From the NCBI RefSeq assembly GCF_013368755.1, contig NC_049565.1, forward strand, positions 4,216,001 through 4,280,000: DNA of 64,000 bases, given 5' to 3'. The notes below the pieces were generated by a model. That model saw nothing but the letters and a program-made list of their open reading frames with translations, had not been told where the DNA came from and made no database searches. Made by a program: the position numbers and the translations under genes. This stretch comes from Talaromyces rugulosus. Its lineage: Eukaryota > Ascomycota > Eurotiomycetes > Eurotiales > Trichocomaceae. This document shows positions 11,227 through 23,501 of this stretch, one piece after another (positions within the stretch are counted from its first letter, which is position 1; the number at the start of each line of letters is the position of its first letter).

Positions 11227-13661
11227 TCAAGATAGTGCAGTATGATTATTACCATCCCAATGCCACGCTTGTGTAAGACTAATCCGCATTTGCTCTGTAG
11301 GCCAGCCGTGCTCGTCCTCAAGTTTAGAAAGGACCCCGGCTAAAGCTTCCTGTTCAACTCTGTCTGAAAATTTATCACCACACATACCAATAGCAACACC
11401 CGCGGTGACAAGGGTAGGGGGGCAATGTGGATTCGATAGACCCATCCCACATAACCGCAGCACAGCAGCCTTGACGTCTCTATCCGCAGAAGTCATAGCT
11501 ATGCGGTGACTAACCCCCAAACGAGGTAATCGTGGATTGTGCACTGCGAGAAGGATACGTGCAAGCTCTAGGTGCTGAATTCCAGTGACATGGCAGTTGT
11601 TGAGGTACCAGTATTCGGGAAAGACCTTTCCTTGTTCCCTGTCAGGTTCACGGGAGTGAATAGGTGAAAAAGAAGGTGGGGCCATATATGCCCAGAGAGC
11701 TTCGAATTCGATGAGATCGTCGTAGAGTTTAAAGCGATCGGGGGGCGCCGTGCCTGCGTCCAGCATAGGCATATCATTACCTTCTAGTGAAAGCAAGATG
11801 CGGGGAGTGATGGTCGTGTACTCCGTAGAATCCTGGCCGGGACCCTCTTTCTCAGTCCCGAAACAATATTGAATCACATAAGCACAGTGTAGAATCAGTC
11901 GGTTGGCCCAGCCACAGTCATCAACAGGTTGAAACGTGCGATATGATCTACAAGGCTCTAGTGAGAGCCGCAATGGTCTTTGTTTAGAGAATGCTGTAAG
12001 AATTTCTTGTCGAAGAGCTATCCAGTAGGCCGCACGACGCAGCGAGGTACCTTCAGTTGCTGAGATCGAGTCCGGATTCAGGAATAGTCGGATGCCTTTC
12101 AGGGCATTTTCATTGTCTTCACCAACGGTCGGAACTGAAAAAGGAGAGAAGTCGGTTAGCTGTTGCTTACGAAGATAGATAGAAGAAAATATCATACTGT
12201 CGACTTCTTCGTAGAAGCGAAGTATAACGGTAGCTGCAAGAAGATTTTCGTCATTGACTTCCATAGGATCATCTGAAAGAGATACTAAATGCTGAATACA
12301 TCTATTGTGGTAGAAAAGAGCGGATTCTGGTGTTAAATTCGGAAGTATGTTGTTCTGGAATTTTATTTGGCCCCCAACATAGTACTTCTTGATCCGGCTT
12401 ATATGTCTCGCAGATGTAGTGTAAATAGCATTGAGAAGGGTAGCCGAAGACATTGCCCGCAGTGGAACTGTCAACGCAAAATGTCTTTCACTGTCGCATA
12501 GATCGAACTAGAGGATAATTTAGTTCTCAATATATCCAAAAGTATAGTCATATCAACATACGCAGTGGGCAAGTTGAAGAACAAAATATCGCAGGAGGGA
12601 TGCTTCCTGAAGATCCAAAGACGGAGGCGGTAAAACGCGCCGATGTTGTTCGTTGAGCCCCGATGTACCTTCTTTCAATTCAAGCAGTCTGAAATGTGAC
12701 TGGGGATGTAATGGAGATAAGGGTGTAATAGAGTATCCATCTGCTGTGGATACTTGAAGGGATTGCTGGTCATATTCTTTTTCTTGATCAAAATGACGTT
12801 GTTGCCGTGGTGAAGATGGGCTGTTTTCTGTGAAATGTGACAAGGTTTCCTGGTTTGTAGAGTATGAGTCCGAAATTGATGGCTGGATGCTTGCAGACGA
12901 TAAACTGTGGATCCGTGACGAAACCCAAGGAAGTGGTGCATATTGGGTAGTACCAGTAGTATAGCAGCTAGCTATCTCTGCCGTTTCATCAACGTACTTG
13001 TAGTCCACTGTGCACTTATCGTCAGCTTGGTATCCGACGCAATAGTGCTCTTTCCATTTGGCTAATTGTTTCTTTACATAAACAACCTGTGATTGATCTG
13101 TTTCTATCATGTAACTTTATCGCATTGATCAAGCTGAAAAGGGGAAAGGCTATATCCTACCCTCTTGTGCGGAATTCAGCCACGTCTGGTCCGCGGCAAA
13201 GTCTGCATCGTATTTGGCACTCGACCCATGACGGAAGCGGATTTTAGGCAAGCCCCAGACGCAAGACGCCTGGGATTGCTCGCATCGGCGACACACGGGT
13301 TTTCTTCCGTCACCTACGACCTGAGATGAGCGGTTTTCAAGGCAAGTATGCGCGAGATGGTGCTAATAGCCGGCCGATTCCACATTGCCGACAGGCAGCG
13401 TGGTAAGACTAGACGTCATAGTTAGATTACTCACATTTCAGATGCCGACCTGAAGTAATGATAGTTAGCCTTGCTTGTTTCACTCATTCAGATGTGGATA
13501 CGTTTTGGCCATGTTTAGGGGCAGTGGTGTACTTACTACGGCATTCCTGACTGTAGGTTTTAGATTCGTTAGCACTTCATCCCCTGCTAGGCAGCGCACC
13601 ATATACAACAACGAGGGTTACCTCACCAGGGAGTCGTCTTGCTTCTTCCGGCGTGGGCCAT
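11227..13661 (-). CDS. Zn2Cys6 transcription factor with Fungal_trans_2 domain
   Basis: Six exons (13627-13661, 13537-13550, 13435-13449, 13161-13313, 12562-13103, 11227-12507) join in frame to 679 residues. The binuclear zinc cluster is complete only after splicing: CQEC-RSRHLK-C-DGRKPV-CRRC-EQSQAS-C, that is C-x2-C-x6-C-x6-C-x2-C-x6-C. It is assembled across two micro-exons of 14 and 15 nt, each with consensus donors (GTAAGT, GTGAGT). A linker (VWGLPKIRFRHGSSAKYD) follows. The C-terminal region (LLNAIYTTSARHIS, DENLLAATVILRFYEEVD) looks like the Fungal_trans_2 (PF11951, ARCA-like) domain. As a nuclear DNA-binding regulator inside this run of metabolic genes it is a good candidate for their pathway-specific activator. 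Confidence 0.87.
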
Positions 13662-14085
13662 TCCGTAGATCACGTGGGCCCCTGGGCGTTGCAGAATGTA
13701 AGACGAGTAGGGAAGGTGACGCAGCAGCTAAGGGGAAGAGGGAGAATTCAAGTTCTGGCGAGGGCATGGCCGTCCGAGAAATGCTAATACGTAGTAGTCC
13801 AGGTGTGACAAGTGCTCGGCGAGCATTACCCCAGGGTGACCGGGAGGAAATCTGGGGGAGCGAGCGCTAATCTACGCTAGACTGTTGCGTACCTAGTGGC
13901 GCAGCACCGGCAAATCCAACAGCCTTGGCACGCACCCAGTATAAAATTACAGCTGATCGTTGTTATCACTGCTCTTGCCAGAGTTGGGCTCCTTATACTT
14001 CATTAAATATTGCCTAGTTTTTTCTCTCTTACTCCTTTGGTCTCGTCTTATAATATATCGGCTCTCTGCCCCGCGGTAACTTGCC
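13662..14085. promoter_or_regulatory. Divergent promoter region, regulator versus sugar transporter
   Basis: About 420 bp between divergent start codons. A TATAAAA box lies at 13940-13946, about 140 bp before the transporter ATG. Open frame 13475-13870 is an antisense shadow across the regulator's introns and promoter. Confidence 0.45.
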
Positions 14086-15756
14086 ATGAGTTTGAATGCA
14101 AGTCGTACGTCGATTGGCAAAATGGATCAAAAAGAACAATCCCAGCATATCGAGTCATCAGGCCTTGGAGCTTTCGATCTCGATGCCCTCGACACCATCG
14201 AAAACACTCGGTCCAGTAAATTCGCATGGCTAGTGTCGTTGACTGCTGGCATTGGCGGCCTCTTGTTCGGTTATGACACTGGCATCATTTCTGCCATCCT
14301 CATATATCTGGATGATGACCTAGGCGTGGCATTAAACTCAAACCAGAAGGAGCTTATAACGTCAATTACTTCCGGAGGAGCCTTTATAGGCTCCGTTATG
14401 GCCGGCCTGGTTGCCGACAAGTACGGTAGAAAAGCTCCTATTTTCTCTGGCTGCTTCCTATTCATCGCAGGAGCTATTATCCCGGCGACATCATATTCAA
14501 TTGTTCAAATGACAGTTGGTCGCGCCATAGTTGGTCTTGGAGTCGGTTCAGCTGCAATGGTTGTCCCAGTGGGTTTCCCTTTTTCTCTTTCCCTTTGTGT
14601 TCATGCTCGAAAAAGAGCTGCATGGTATGCATGACTAATGATTGCCAAGCTTTATATTGCAGAAGTTGCCCCTGCAAAGTATCGCGGTCGGATGATGAGT
14701 CTTGACAACATGTCAATTACAGGTGGCCAATTAATTAGTTACGGCATCGGCGCAGCATTTGCCAGCGTCGACAATGGGTGGCGGTATATGGCAGGCCTTG
14801 GGGCCGTTCCTGCCATTGCTCTATGCTGTATGCTTCCATTTTGCCCGGAATCACCGCGTCAGCTGGTATACCACAATAAGCCCGAGCAAGCAGCCAAAGT
14901 GATTGCTCTAATTTACCCCAACGGCACTGACCAACAGGTTCGAGATAAGGTGCAGCACCTTACCTTCCACGTGGAGAATTCCAAGGCCCTCAATGAAGAA
15001 CTGAGTCTATGGGTTCAGTTCAAGCAACTATATATCGTCCCAGCCAACTTCCGTGCGTGCTTTGCTGCCTCCGGTCTTATGGCCATCTCCCAGCTCGGTG
15101 GATTCAACAGTCTTATGTATTACTCGTCAACCATATTTGCACTGGTAGGCTTCAATGACCCCGTAGGTACTGGCGCTATTATCGCTGCCACAAACTTCGT
15201 TTTCACTTGGGTCAACCTAATGGTAGTTGATCGTTACGGACGCCGTCGCATTCTCCTATCTACCATGTGGGGAATGGCTGTTGCATTGATCCTCGCGGCT
15301 GTATTCTTCAGCTATATTCCAATTAGCCACGACTTGACTGTGGAATCAAATACCGTGGGTTGGCAGGCAGATTTGGTTCTTGTCTGCATGGTTGTTTATG
15401 TCGCATTCTATGCGACTGGTGTGGGCAACATCGCGTGGCTGTCTTCCGAGTTCTATCCGCTAGAGGTTCGAGCTATGGGGACCATGATGTTGACAATGAG
15501 CTGCTGGGGAGCCAACATTATCGTTGCCTCAACATACCTTACTCAGATGGAAAACACTACTCCATCGGGGGCTTACGGATTCTATGCTGGTGTCTGCTTT
15601 TTCGGCTGGATTGGCGTGTACTTCTTCTATCCCGAAGTCAAAGGGATGACACTTGAAGATATCCGCGAGGTTTTCCAACACGGGTTTGGTGTCAAGTACG
15701 CACGAAATCTCCAAAGGGAAATGAAGCAACGACGACATGAGAACGTAGCAGCATAA
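14086..15756 (+). CDS. MFS sugar transporter, myo-inositol (Itr) type
   Basis: Two exons (14086-14568, 14650-15756) encode 529 residues with about 12 membrane segments. Sugar-porter signatures are GLLFGYDTGIISA in segment 1, the loop motifs ADKYGRKAP and DRYGRRRI, PESPRQLVY after segment 6, and GGFNSLMYYSSTIF in segment 7. The last resembles inositol permeases more than hexose carriers. The intron removes GTGGGT...CCAAG and restores MVVP-LYIAEVAPAKYRG, a strongly conserved join. It should act in the plasma membrane as a proton symporter. The Gfo/Idh/MocA oxidoreductase at 21275-22525, a family that includes inositol dehydrogenases, fits with inositol or a similar polyol as substrate. Substrate remains an inference. 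Confidence 0.9.
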
Positions 15757-16767
15757 GACGAGAGCGCATAGGAGTCTCATAGCTTTTCCACCATCATTGC
15801 GAAGACACAACCAAATTCTGTCAATACCTCTCGTGGCTACAATGAAGACTACCAGGAATACTCTCGGTTTTGAATCTTGACACAATGGAATTTTCTTTGT
15901 TTTTTCAAAACGTTGGAAAGCATTGTGTCATAACCGTTATTTGTACCTAGATATTAAGAAGTTTCTGACTGCCAGTGCCAATGCAAGGTAACCTCACAAT
16001 ATACATAGCAGCTAGGTAGGTATAAGAATCAAGGCACTGTGCGGAGGGCAGTATTCTATAGAATCTTTTCAACAAAACAAGTCAAATATATTCTTATCAT
16101 TCACGTCGTATATTTCGTATAATGTTTAATATTATTTCATATTAAATATTAGAGATCAGATGATTGTTATGAGACATATATCCCTTTCTCCCGAATCGAA
16201 ACTTTCGTTATAACGCGAGATTATGAAATAGGCTGTGTTGCCTCCTGGTGTTTCGTCTGCCAGTGGACCTCAAACTGCATCGTTCATCTATCTGTGTTCT
16301 CACGGGGAGACCAAAGAGCCAGAACTTTTGCTAATGTAAAAGTAAACCCCGCGTTTTAACGTGGGGTCAATATTACCGTATTTGGAAGGTTGCGGCGCAT
16401 TGTGCTCGGGTGGGAATTGAAAGCTTGGATCCGGAAGTAATTCGCCCACTTGTTACTCCGTCAGGTCAAAAGAGCATCGAGTTAGTGTCAGGACAAGCCA
16501 ACCGACATGTCTAGGGCTACAACCGAATAAAATGTCCGTGAAGGACGGACCGGACTTCGCTCGATCTCGCGCGGGGCACTTACTCCAGGCTATGCGATAT
16601 GTTTCGGTTGACATCAGTCCAGGCGGAGACCGTCTCAACTATAGAAAGGGTCCTATTTCCATACTTTTTCTCGCATCCTGCGTGATTCACTCCGAAAAGT
16701 GTAGCATATTAGTCACGGGTTTATACACTTTGGTCTCCCATCACCATCATTTCCCACGACAATTAAT
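15757..16767. other. Intergenic spacer
   Basis: About 1 kb without a supported gene. AT-rich around 16080-16160. The short open frames at 16453-16638 and 16532-16906 are not coding-like; the second overlaps the first exon of the aldo-keto reductase in a different frame. Confidence 0.35.
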
Positions 16768-18065
16768 ATGGCACTTTCGACTCATTTCAAGCTTAATACC
16801 AGCGCCCAGATCCCCGCCGTGGGACTTGGTACGCTACAAGCACTGGTTTCTGCGGGCCTTAGCAGTCTTTGCTGACAAGAAAAAATACAGGCACTTGGAG
16901 AGCTGAGCCTGGTCAGGTACGCCAAGCAGTCTCGTTCGCCCTCAAGAACGGATATAGTCACATTGACGCAGCACTGTAAGATTCCTATGTCTCTTTTGTA
17001 GTGCGTAGTCTTCGCTAATAAACCACAGGATCTACGGTGGGTTGTAGCAAAGAAAAATAAGCAAGTTTTTGGAAGTCTAATGGAATAGCTAGGAAACGAG
17101 CACGAAGTCGGCCAGGGCATCAAGGATAGTGGTGTCCCTCGCGGAAACATTTTCATCACCAGCAAGCTGTGGAACACCCACCAGTCTAATGTCTCGGAAG
17201 GTCTCCAAAAGACACTTGACGCTTTAGGCACGGACTATCTCGATCTCTACGTAAATTAAGCCTCTTCTCCTTTGGGCAGACGCGGCACGGCTGTCGATAG
17301 CTCGGCTAACACAAATATCAGCTCATCCACTAGCCAGTCCGACTAGTTCCTGTAAGTCACTCCGCTGTTTCCCTCCTTTACGACGTTCGCATGGCTAACT
17401 TGTACGCCCAGAACGAATCGAGCGCGCTTCTACCAGTCAATCCTGATGGCACACGATCCGTCGACCGATCCTGGGACCAGAGTGAGACCTGGCGCCAGAT
17501 GGAAGAGGTATACAAGGCCAACAAAGTGAAGGCGATTGGCGTGGCCAACTGGTCGATTCCCTATCTAGAGGAGCTCAAAAAGAAGTGGACCGCGGTCCCT
17601 GCTGTCAACTAAGTCGAGTTACACCCTTTCCTTCCTCAGCACGCACTAAAGGAGTGGTGCGATAAGCATGGCATTCTCATCGAGGCTTATTCACCACTTG
17701 GCTCCGAAGGTAAGTTGCTTCTTGACACGCTATGCGGGGCTTCTATGAGGTAAAGCTAGCTAACTTGGTCGTTTTCAGGCGCTCCGCTCATGTCCGATTC
17801 CGCAATTCAGGAGATCGCTCAGAAGAATGATGTTTCACCCGCCACGGTACTCATCAGCTACCATGTCAACAGGGGCGTTGCTGTACTGCCCAAGTCTATT
17901 AAAGAAAATCGAATTGCGGGCAACAGTCAAGTCATCCTTCTCTCCAGCGAGGATATGGATGTGCTGAATGGCCTGGCTGCACAAGGAAAGGCGAAGCGTA
18001 TCAATACGCCTCTGTTTGGATGGGATCTCGGTTTCGATGACAGGTACAAGCAGTCAAGTCCCTAA
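16768..18065 (+). pseudogene. Aldo-keto reductase (glycerol dehydrogenase/Gcy1-like), two nonsense mutations
   Basis: Seven exons (16768-16828, 16891-16975, 17029-17036, 17093-17250, 17322-17351, 17412-17709, 17779-18065) join without a frameshift to a 308-codon AKR, the normal length. Motifs are IPAVGLGTW near the N-terminus, [18 protein letters not shown] with the catalytic Asp and Tyr, FITSKLWNTH with the catalytic Lys, KAIGVANWS, and LPKS for cofactor binding. Exon 3 is only 8 nt. Two in-frame stops interrupt it: TAG at 17331-17333, where LIHWP is expected (TGG to TAG), and TAA at 17610-17612, where PAVNQVE is expected (CAA to TAA). Both are C:G to T:A changes, as RIP or cytosine deamination would give. 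Everything else is intact, so inactivation looks recent. Confidence 0.85.
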
Positions 18066-18555
18066 ATTGGATGTAGCATTGTACAATCCTCTATGGGAAA
18101 TATCACTCTTTATAGGCTGAAAAGATGATATTTGCTCATCGCTACAACCTGTCCGGGCTGAAATAGAATGTAATACTATCGGGTTTCTTTTACTCCCAAG
18201 ACGAGTGATGGCAGAGTACATCCAGCGATGGGAGAAGTTAAAAAAAGAAGTGTGAAACTGGCTTTGACCTAAACACATTACTCGTATACTGAAATGATAA
18301 GAAACTTTTGCCTAGTTTCCGTCCCTGCTCCTTTACGATTGGCGCAGTTTCTTGGGATGTAGATCAAGTCGCTAAGATTCTTAAACCCAAATGATGAAAC
18401 CGCGATCCTCCGATGCCCCCAGAAACATCTCATCGTGCGTCACCTACACTTTCATATTTGTTTCGTAGTCACAATGTTCTACAGAGTGGATGAACAAAAA
18501 CCCGGTCTTTTTACGGCTCAAATTGTTTGAACGCGGAATCGTTAATCTATTTCAT
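18066..18555. other. Convergent intergenic spacer
   Basis: About 490 bp between two 3' ends. No gene or repeat recognised. Confidence 0.35.
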
Positions 18556-20594
18556 CTATGGAACCTGGGCTTTGTAAGGGGGTGGGGAAATGCCCTCCTT
18601 TAGAGCTTTCAGTCGCAAAGCCAATAATTTGGAGGCATACCGAGTCATTGGAAGGAAACCAACCATGATCCACATGTTGGGCACTCCCGTCTCTCGGTAG
18701 GCCGTCTTGTACTCGCCTTCTTCATCAATGCCCCAAATAGGTCCGCATTGGCTGGCAATATTCTCACCAAGAGTGGCTCGAATGGAGTCGATCGTGTTCG
18801 AAAATCCGGTGGCAAAGACGACTAGGTCAAACTCCTTCTCACGGCCACCGTTTAAGATCACCTTATCCTCGGTGAACTTCTCAATGAAGCCTGGCTCCAC
18901 CTTGATGTTGCCGTTGATAATTTCCTCGCAAGCACCGGCATCGAAGTAGAATCCACCATTCCGGGTCTGACCCAGTGTGGAGTTGCCAGTATCGCGCTGG
19001 CCGCGCCATGTTCGCAGACCTCGAGCGTTAAGAGCTTCGAGCAGGGGCCTGTCGAGGTCCTCAAGGACCTTAGCGGTGCGCCTGGCGAGTTCCTCGCCAG
19101 GTCCAACTGGTGTAGAGAACATAAGACGATCCTGTACTTTGGTATCGGGGAGGTTGCCATTCTTGTCGGGCGCGTAACCCCCAAGCATGCGTGGAACAGA
19201 ATGGGTCAAAGACATGACGTAAGTTGGGGACCGCTGGAGGAGGGTCACATCAATTCCCAGGCGGGCGCACTCGTAAGCTGTGTCAAAGCCCGAGGATGAG
19301 GTACCGACGACGCAGACTTTCTTTCCGACAAAGTCACGCGCACTCTTGTGGGCGCTGGAGTGACGGATCACGCCCCGGAAGTCAGCCATGCCAGGCACGG
19401 CCGGGGTGGAAGGGACACCACATAGCGACGTGGCCATGATGAGTTGCTTGGGGTGCAGCGTACGAGTCTCTTTGCCCTCCTTGTTGATTACAACGGTCCA
19501 CTTATGCTCGGTGTCCTGCTCGGCCTTCACAACCTCCGAGTTGGTCCAGACATTGAGCTCCAGAGCGGAGGCATACCACTTCATGTATAGACCCTGCTTC
19601 TGAGCCGGGGTATATGTGGGCCAACGCTGAGGGTATTTGAAGAATGGTAATGCATCGGGCCAGTGTGGGAAGTGCAGTGAAAGATATTCGTAACGCTTCT
19701 TCCAGATATCTCCGACTTCGTCGCAGCGTTCAATGATCAGGGTTTCCATACCAAGAGCTTTCAAGCGCGCTGCCATAGCGAGACCACTAGTAGAAATAAT
19801 TAAGCATTGTACCCTGGACCTCACATGCATGGGTTCTTACTTTTGACCACCACCGATGATCAGCACCTCGGGGTCAACAGTGTTTATGGCCTCGGATCTC
19901 TGACTCTCCCAGCTAGTGATACCGGTCATGTGGCCATCCGGCGCGGTCTGCTCGGGGAACTGCTTGAGGCTCTCGGCAACAGTATGCATGGTGTAAATTC
20001 TCCAGCCATCTTGAGTGAGGACTGCATTGATGACGGCTGAAGCAAGGACCACCTCAGTCTCGAAGGATACAACAAATTGCAGCTGAGAGAAGTCAGGGTA
20101 AGGGCGAGACACCGAAGGCGCAGGCTCGAGAAAGTTGAAATTTCTAGCCTTAGTTTGAGGCAAAAGGTCGGTGGCGGCTTTTAAGATGGCCGCTCTAAAG
20201 TTAAATGTACGGAAGTCCCAGGTGAAGGAGAGCTTGTCACGCCACACGCCTGTACATCCGAGGTTAGCTAAAGTCGAGATTTCGGATCTTGTTCGTGAAG
20301 GGTCTCACCATAATCGAGGAACAGCCCAGCGAAAGCTTGCGGATCTCCCTCTAATGTGGCTGTAGAGAGACGGGCTACGATGCAATTGGCCTCCTTTTGA
20401 GCATCGCAATCGGTGGGGATCTTAACGCCTAAGATGTCGGTAGTGGGGAGACTGTGGTTGTACTTGAAGTCGTACATGAAGTCGTCCGCGACGGGCTTTA
20501 GGACCTGGTCGTGGTTGAGCACCGCCCTCTCAGACTGAAGGTTAGCCTTAGAGACGGGATCGGCGTCGGCGGATTCTTGAATGTATGGTGCCAT
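18556..20594 (-). CDS. Flavin-containing monooxygenase with NTF2-like N-terminal domain
   Basis: Three exons (20309-20594, 19841-20249, 18556-19786) encode 641 residues, the usual length for fungal two-domain FMOs. Residues about 50-200 resemble an SnoaL/NTF2-like fold (VWRDKLSFTWDFRTFN). The flavoprotein part follows: FAD-binding LIIGGGQNGLAMAARL (completed across the second intron), the FMO fingerprint FRGVIRHSSAH (FxGxxxHxxxH/Y), an NADPH Rossmann motif VVGTSSSGFDTAYE, and VVFATGF near the C-terminus. It would insert oxygen into a nucleophilic or carbonyl substrate using NADPH and FAD in the cytosol. It is divergent from the Gfo/Idh/MocA gene and shares a 680-bp promoter region with it. 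Substrate unknown. Confidence 0.92.
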
Positions 20595-21274
20595 TTTTTC
20601 TTGTTATGAGGGGAAAGATGCTGAAAAGGTGCCTCTTAGGCAATGTTCACAGTCTGATCTCGCGAACATGCGAATGCTTTAGAGCTGCTGATGTACGCCG
20701 TTCAACGACCAAAACATTGAATGATCTATATATCTACTATATATCTATTATAAGTCCACAAAATGAGAAGTTGGCCAACTTAAATATCTTAATCGGGAAA
20801 GTCCCGCCGGATTTCAATAACCATAGACACAGGAAGTGCGGGGAGAAGTGGAGAGGCAATTCTCGTCGGCGACTTACTATTTCCAGTAATTTTAATAACT
20901 GCACGAATGTTGCCGCCGGCCGGAAGGAATTTGGAACTCATACGCGACATGTTTTGCAGAGTACCCGGCAAGTAGCCCATTCGAGAACTCCCGTGTTCAT
21001 CTGTACGCGGCGATTCTCGGTTCCCCCATCAGTTCTTGCACGATACACGGATTCGGAGAGTGTCTACCATGCGGGAAAGCCTGTAGTTGCGCCGACTGAT
21101 AGTACGGATCTGTTCCAGACCAGAGACCAGAGGTTAATAAATAACCTCGATCTCAGAAGATGCAAAGTCGCATTCTCCCATCTCACTCTCTCTGGTCATT
21201 ACATTGCCTACAACGCGACAACCACCGCCGCGTCGTCAAATAAAAGAACGTCACTTCACCACAGATTCTGAACC
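20595..21274. promoter_or_regulatory. Divergent promoter region, FMO versus oxidoreductase
   Basis: 680 bp between two divergent ATGs. The long open frame on the plus strand here (20585-21271) has no family resemblance and uses an alternative start; I regard it as noise. No operator could be assigned with confidence. Confidence 0.4.
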
Positions 21275-22525
21275 ATGTCGTACGGGGACCGCCGTGTCAA
21301 GGTTGCGCTTTTCGGCCTCGGTCGCCTGGGAGTCCTTCGAGCCCGCATCCTCGCCTTCCAGCAGCCTCGAATCAAACTCGTCGCCGTCTGCGATACAAAG
21401 CCAGGAACTGACAAATGGGCCACAGAGAATCTGCCCCCGTCTGTCAAGTATTTTTCAGACCCTCAAGAATGCTTGAAGAACAGCGGCGCTGAGGCCGTCC
21501 TCATCTGCACCGCGACGGCTACACACGCGCCCTTGATTCTGCAGGCCCTTGATCTAGACTTGCACGTCATGTGTGAGAAGCCCGTCTCTGTGGACATCGC
21601 TACTACCAAGGCAGTGGTCGAGAAGTCTGCTTCTAGGCCTGACCTCAAGTTCCTCGTTCCCTTCACTCGCCGGTGTAAGTAATACTAGGTCCTGCGCTTT
21701 GCAGAGTTTATAGACTGACTCGCGCCAGATGACAAGTCCTACCGCCAAGCCAGGGCCCTGATCGACAATGGAGACCTGGGTGAAATCCACGCTGTTGAGA
21801 CGACTGGTATCGATCAAGCAGACCCCAATGGTATGGCCCTAATTGCCCCTCAGTCGTTGTCTTCCGTATAGGCTGATAGACTAATCGTTCCACTCAGCCT
21901 TTTTCGTGTCCTTTTCTGAGCTGTCTGGCGGCATCTTCCTTGATTTTGGCATCCACACCGTCAGTCCCAGTATTTCTTCTCTCACTCAGTGTCCAATCTA
22001 CTAACACGGCACTAGGTCGATGCCGGACGATACCTGTTGGATGTCAAGTCAGGCCTTTCCAACCCCAAGAAGCAAGTCAACAGAGTCATCGCCTTCGGTC
22101 AGCGGGCTGTCTACGGGGACTTGGCCAAATATGGCGACGCCGACAACGCATGGGGCCTGGTGGAATTTGCCAATGGCAAGATTTTTAAGACTTACCTCGG
22201 TCGCACGCTCACCAGCGGTTTCGAGGACACGACTCGATTGTGTGGCACCAAGGGACATTCGATCATCAGCGCTAAGTCGAATGTTCAGATTCGCGATCAT
22301 CTCGGTATTCGCACACAATCTATGCCTGATGCGTTCACTCTCTTCGATGAGACGTTCCTGACCGACATTGCCGAGTTCGCCGATGCGGTGCTTGATAAGA
22401 AGCCCTTGACTTGTCAACCAGAGGATGCCTTCGAGGCGGGCAAGATCTGCGCTGCACTGCAGTACTCATTCCGCAAGGGTGTGCCCGTATACTTCGACGG
22501 CAATGGTCTACCTATCATGGAGTAA
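21275..22525 (+). CDS. Gfo/Idh/MocA-family oxidoreductase (inositol 2-dehydrogenase-like)
   Basis: Four exons (21275-21674, 21729-21830, 21898-21959, 22016-22525) encode 357 residues. The N-terminal NAD(P) Rossmann fold begins VKVALFGLGRLGVLRARIL. The family motif CEKPVSVD supplies the catalytic Lys. The C-terminal domain has LDFGIHTVDAGRYLL, with the conserved Asp and His separated as in inositol and related sugar dehydrogenases. The reaction would be NAD-dependent oxidation of a polyol hydroxyl, for example myo-inositol to scyllo-inosose. With the Itr-like transporter 6 kb away and a regulator between, a polyol utilisation role is plausible. Other members of this family act on glucose derivatives or dihydrodiols, so the substrate is not fixed. 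Confidence 0.9.
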
Positions 22526-23496
22526 GTTATGAAATGGTTGCATATATTACAAGATAGAGAGAAAATGGACATAAGATAGACTTCGACCCAAATTTCATGG
22601 CACTTGTAGTAGAAGAAATATACTATGTTTCAAGTTTATAGTCCTCACTCGCGCAGGATAACCTCATCTAGCACTGTGATGACCGGCTGAATCCATGCCC
22701 ACACCCCTGATGGAGTAGAATGGAGGTACTGAGGCACTCACTACGCAGGCCAAGTGTTCTCGCTAGAATCTATAGGAATAATCTTCTTATTATGGGATAT
22801 GTAGGTTTTGTGGGATTAAAGTTATATCTGTTGTATCTTTCTAGCTTTCTACTGCTTGTTCTTAATTAAGTATTATAACTATATTTAAATCTGGTATTCC
22901 TTTTATCTTTTATACTTTTCCGTCTTTCTATTTCTTTAGTGATTGTCTGATCAATATGAACTATATAAAGCAAGATGGTCTATAATCACTGTTGATGCCA
23001 TATTACAGACCTTATTGATACTAAGAGTGATGGGGATGATGACTCTCTATTTGATTTTATATATATAGATAGGTTGGATATAGACCTAACTGAGCCTAAG
23101 ATTCAAAATCCTGCTAGGAATCTTTCTCTAAGGCCTGCTCGTGTCACTAAAAACCTTATTATTGTTAGCTATCTGTGTTTTGCAGACTCTCTTAACAATA
23201 TTGATAAGGATTTATCTAATATTTATTGGATTATAACTAATTTAATAGTATAAAACGATTATGTACATGTATTATTAAGCGTTAATAATGATTTGTAATA
23301 TTCAATTTTTCTATATCTGCCTGTTGATTATCTTATATTGTATAGTTACTGCCTGGTAAAAGCTGCTAAGGAGCTTGCTGGTTTAATATAGGATAATCTA
23401 GAAGATTCCCTGTAAATGTCTTTTGAAGTATTATATTTTAATTCTTGAAGTGGACTTTAAACTTTATATATAGTGCAGTGGGAAACCACTACATTG
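22526..23496. other. AT-rich decayed DNA left of solo LTR
   Basis: No gene. From about 22850 the sequence becomes AT-rich and stop-rich. A plus-strand stretch around 23020-23250 is open for about 70 codons (NLSLRPARVTKNLIIVSYLC) and may be a transposon relic of a type I cannot name. Likely RIP-affected. Confidence 0.4.
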
Positions 23497-23501
23497 GGCC
23501 C
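23497..23501. repeat. Target-site duplication GGCCC, left copy
   Basis: Five bases directly left of the LTR, identical to 23971-23975 directly right of it. Confidence 0.8.

Noticed and set aside
13475..13870. 131-codon plus-strand frame
   Set aside because: Antisense to the micro-exons and introns of the Zn2Cys6 regulator; the minus-strand model has a complete zinc cluster.
20585..21271. 228-codon open frame on the plus strand between the FMO and the oxidoreductase
   Set aside because: Uses an alternative start, has no family resemblance, and spans a divergent promoter with AT-rich parts; reads as chance.
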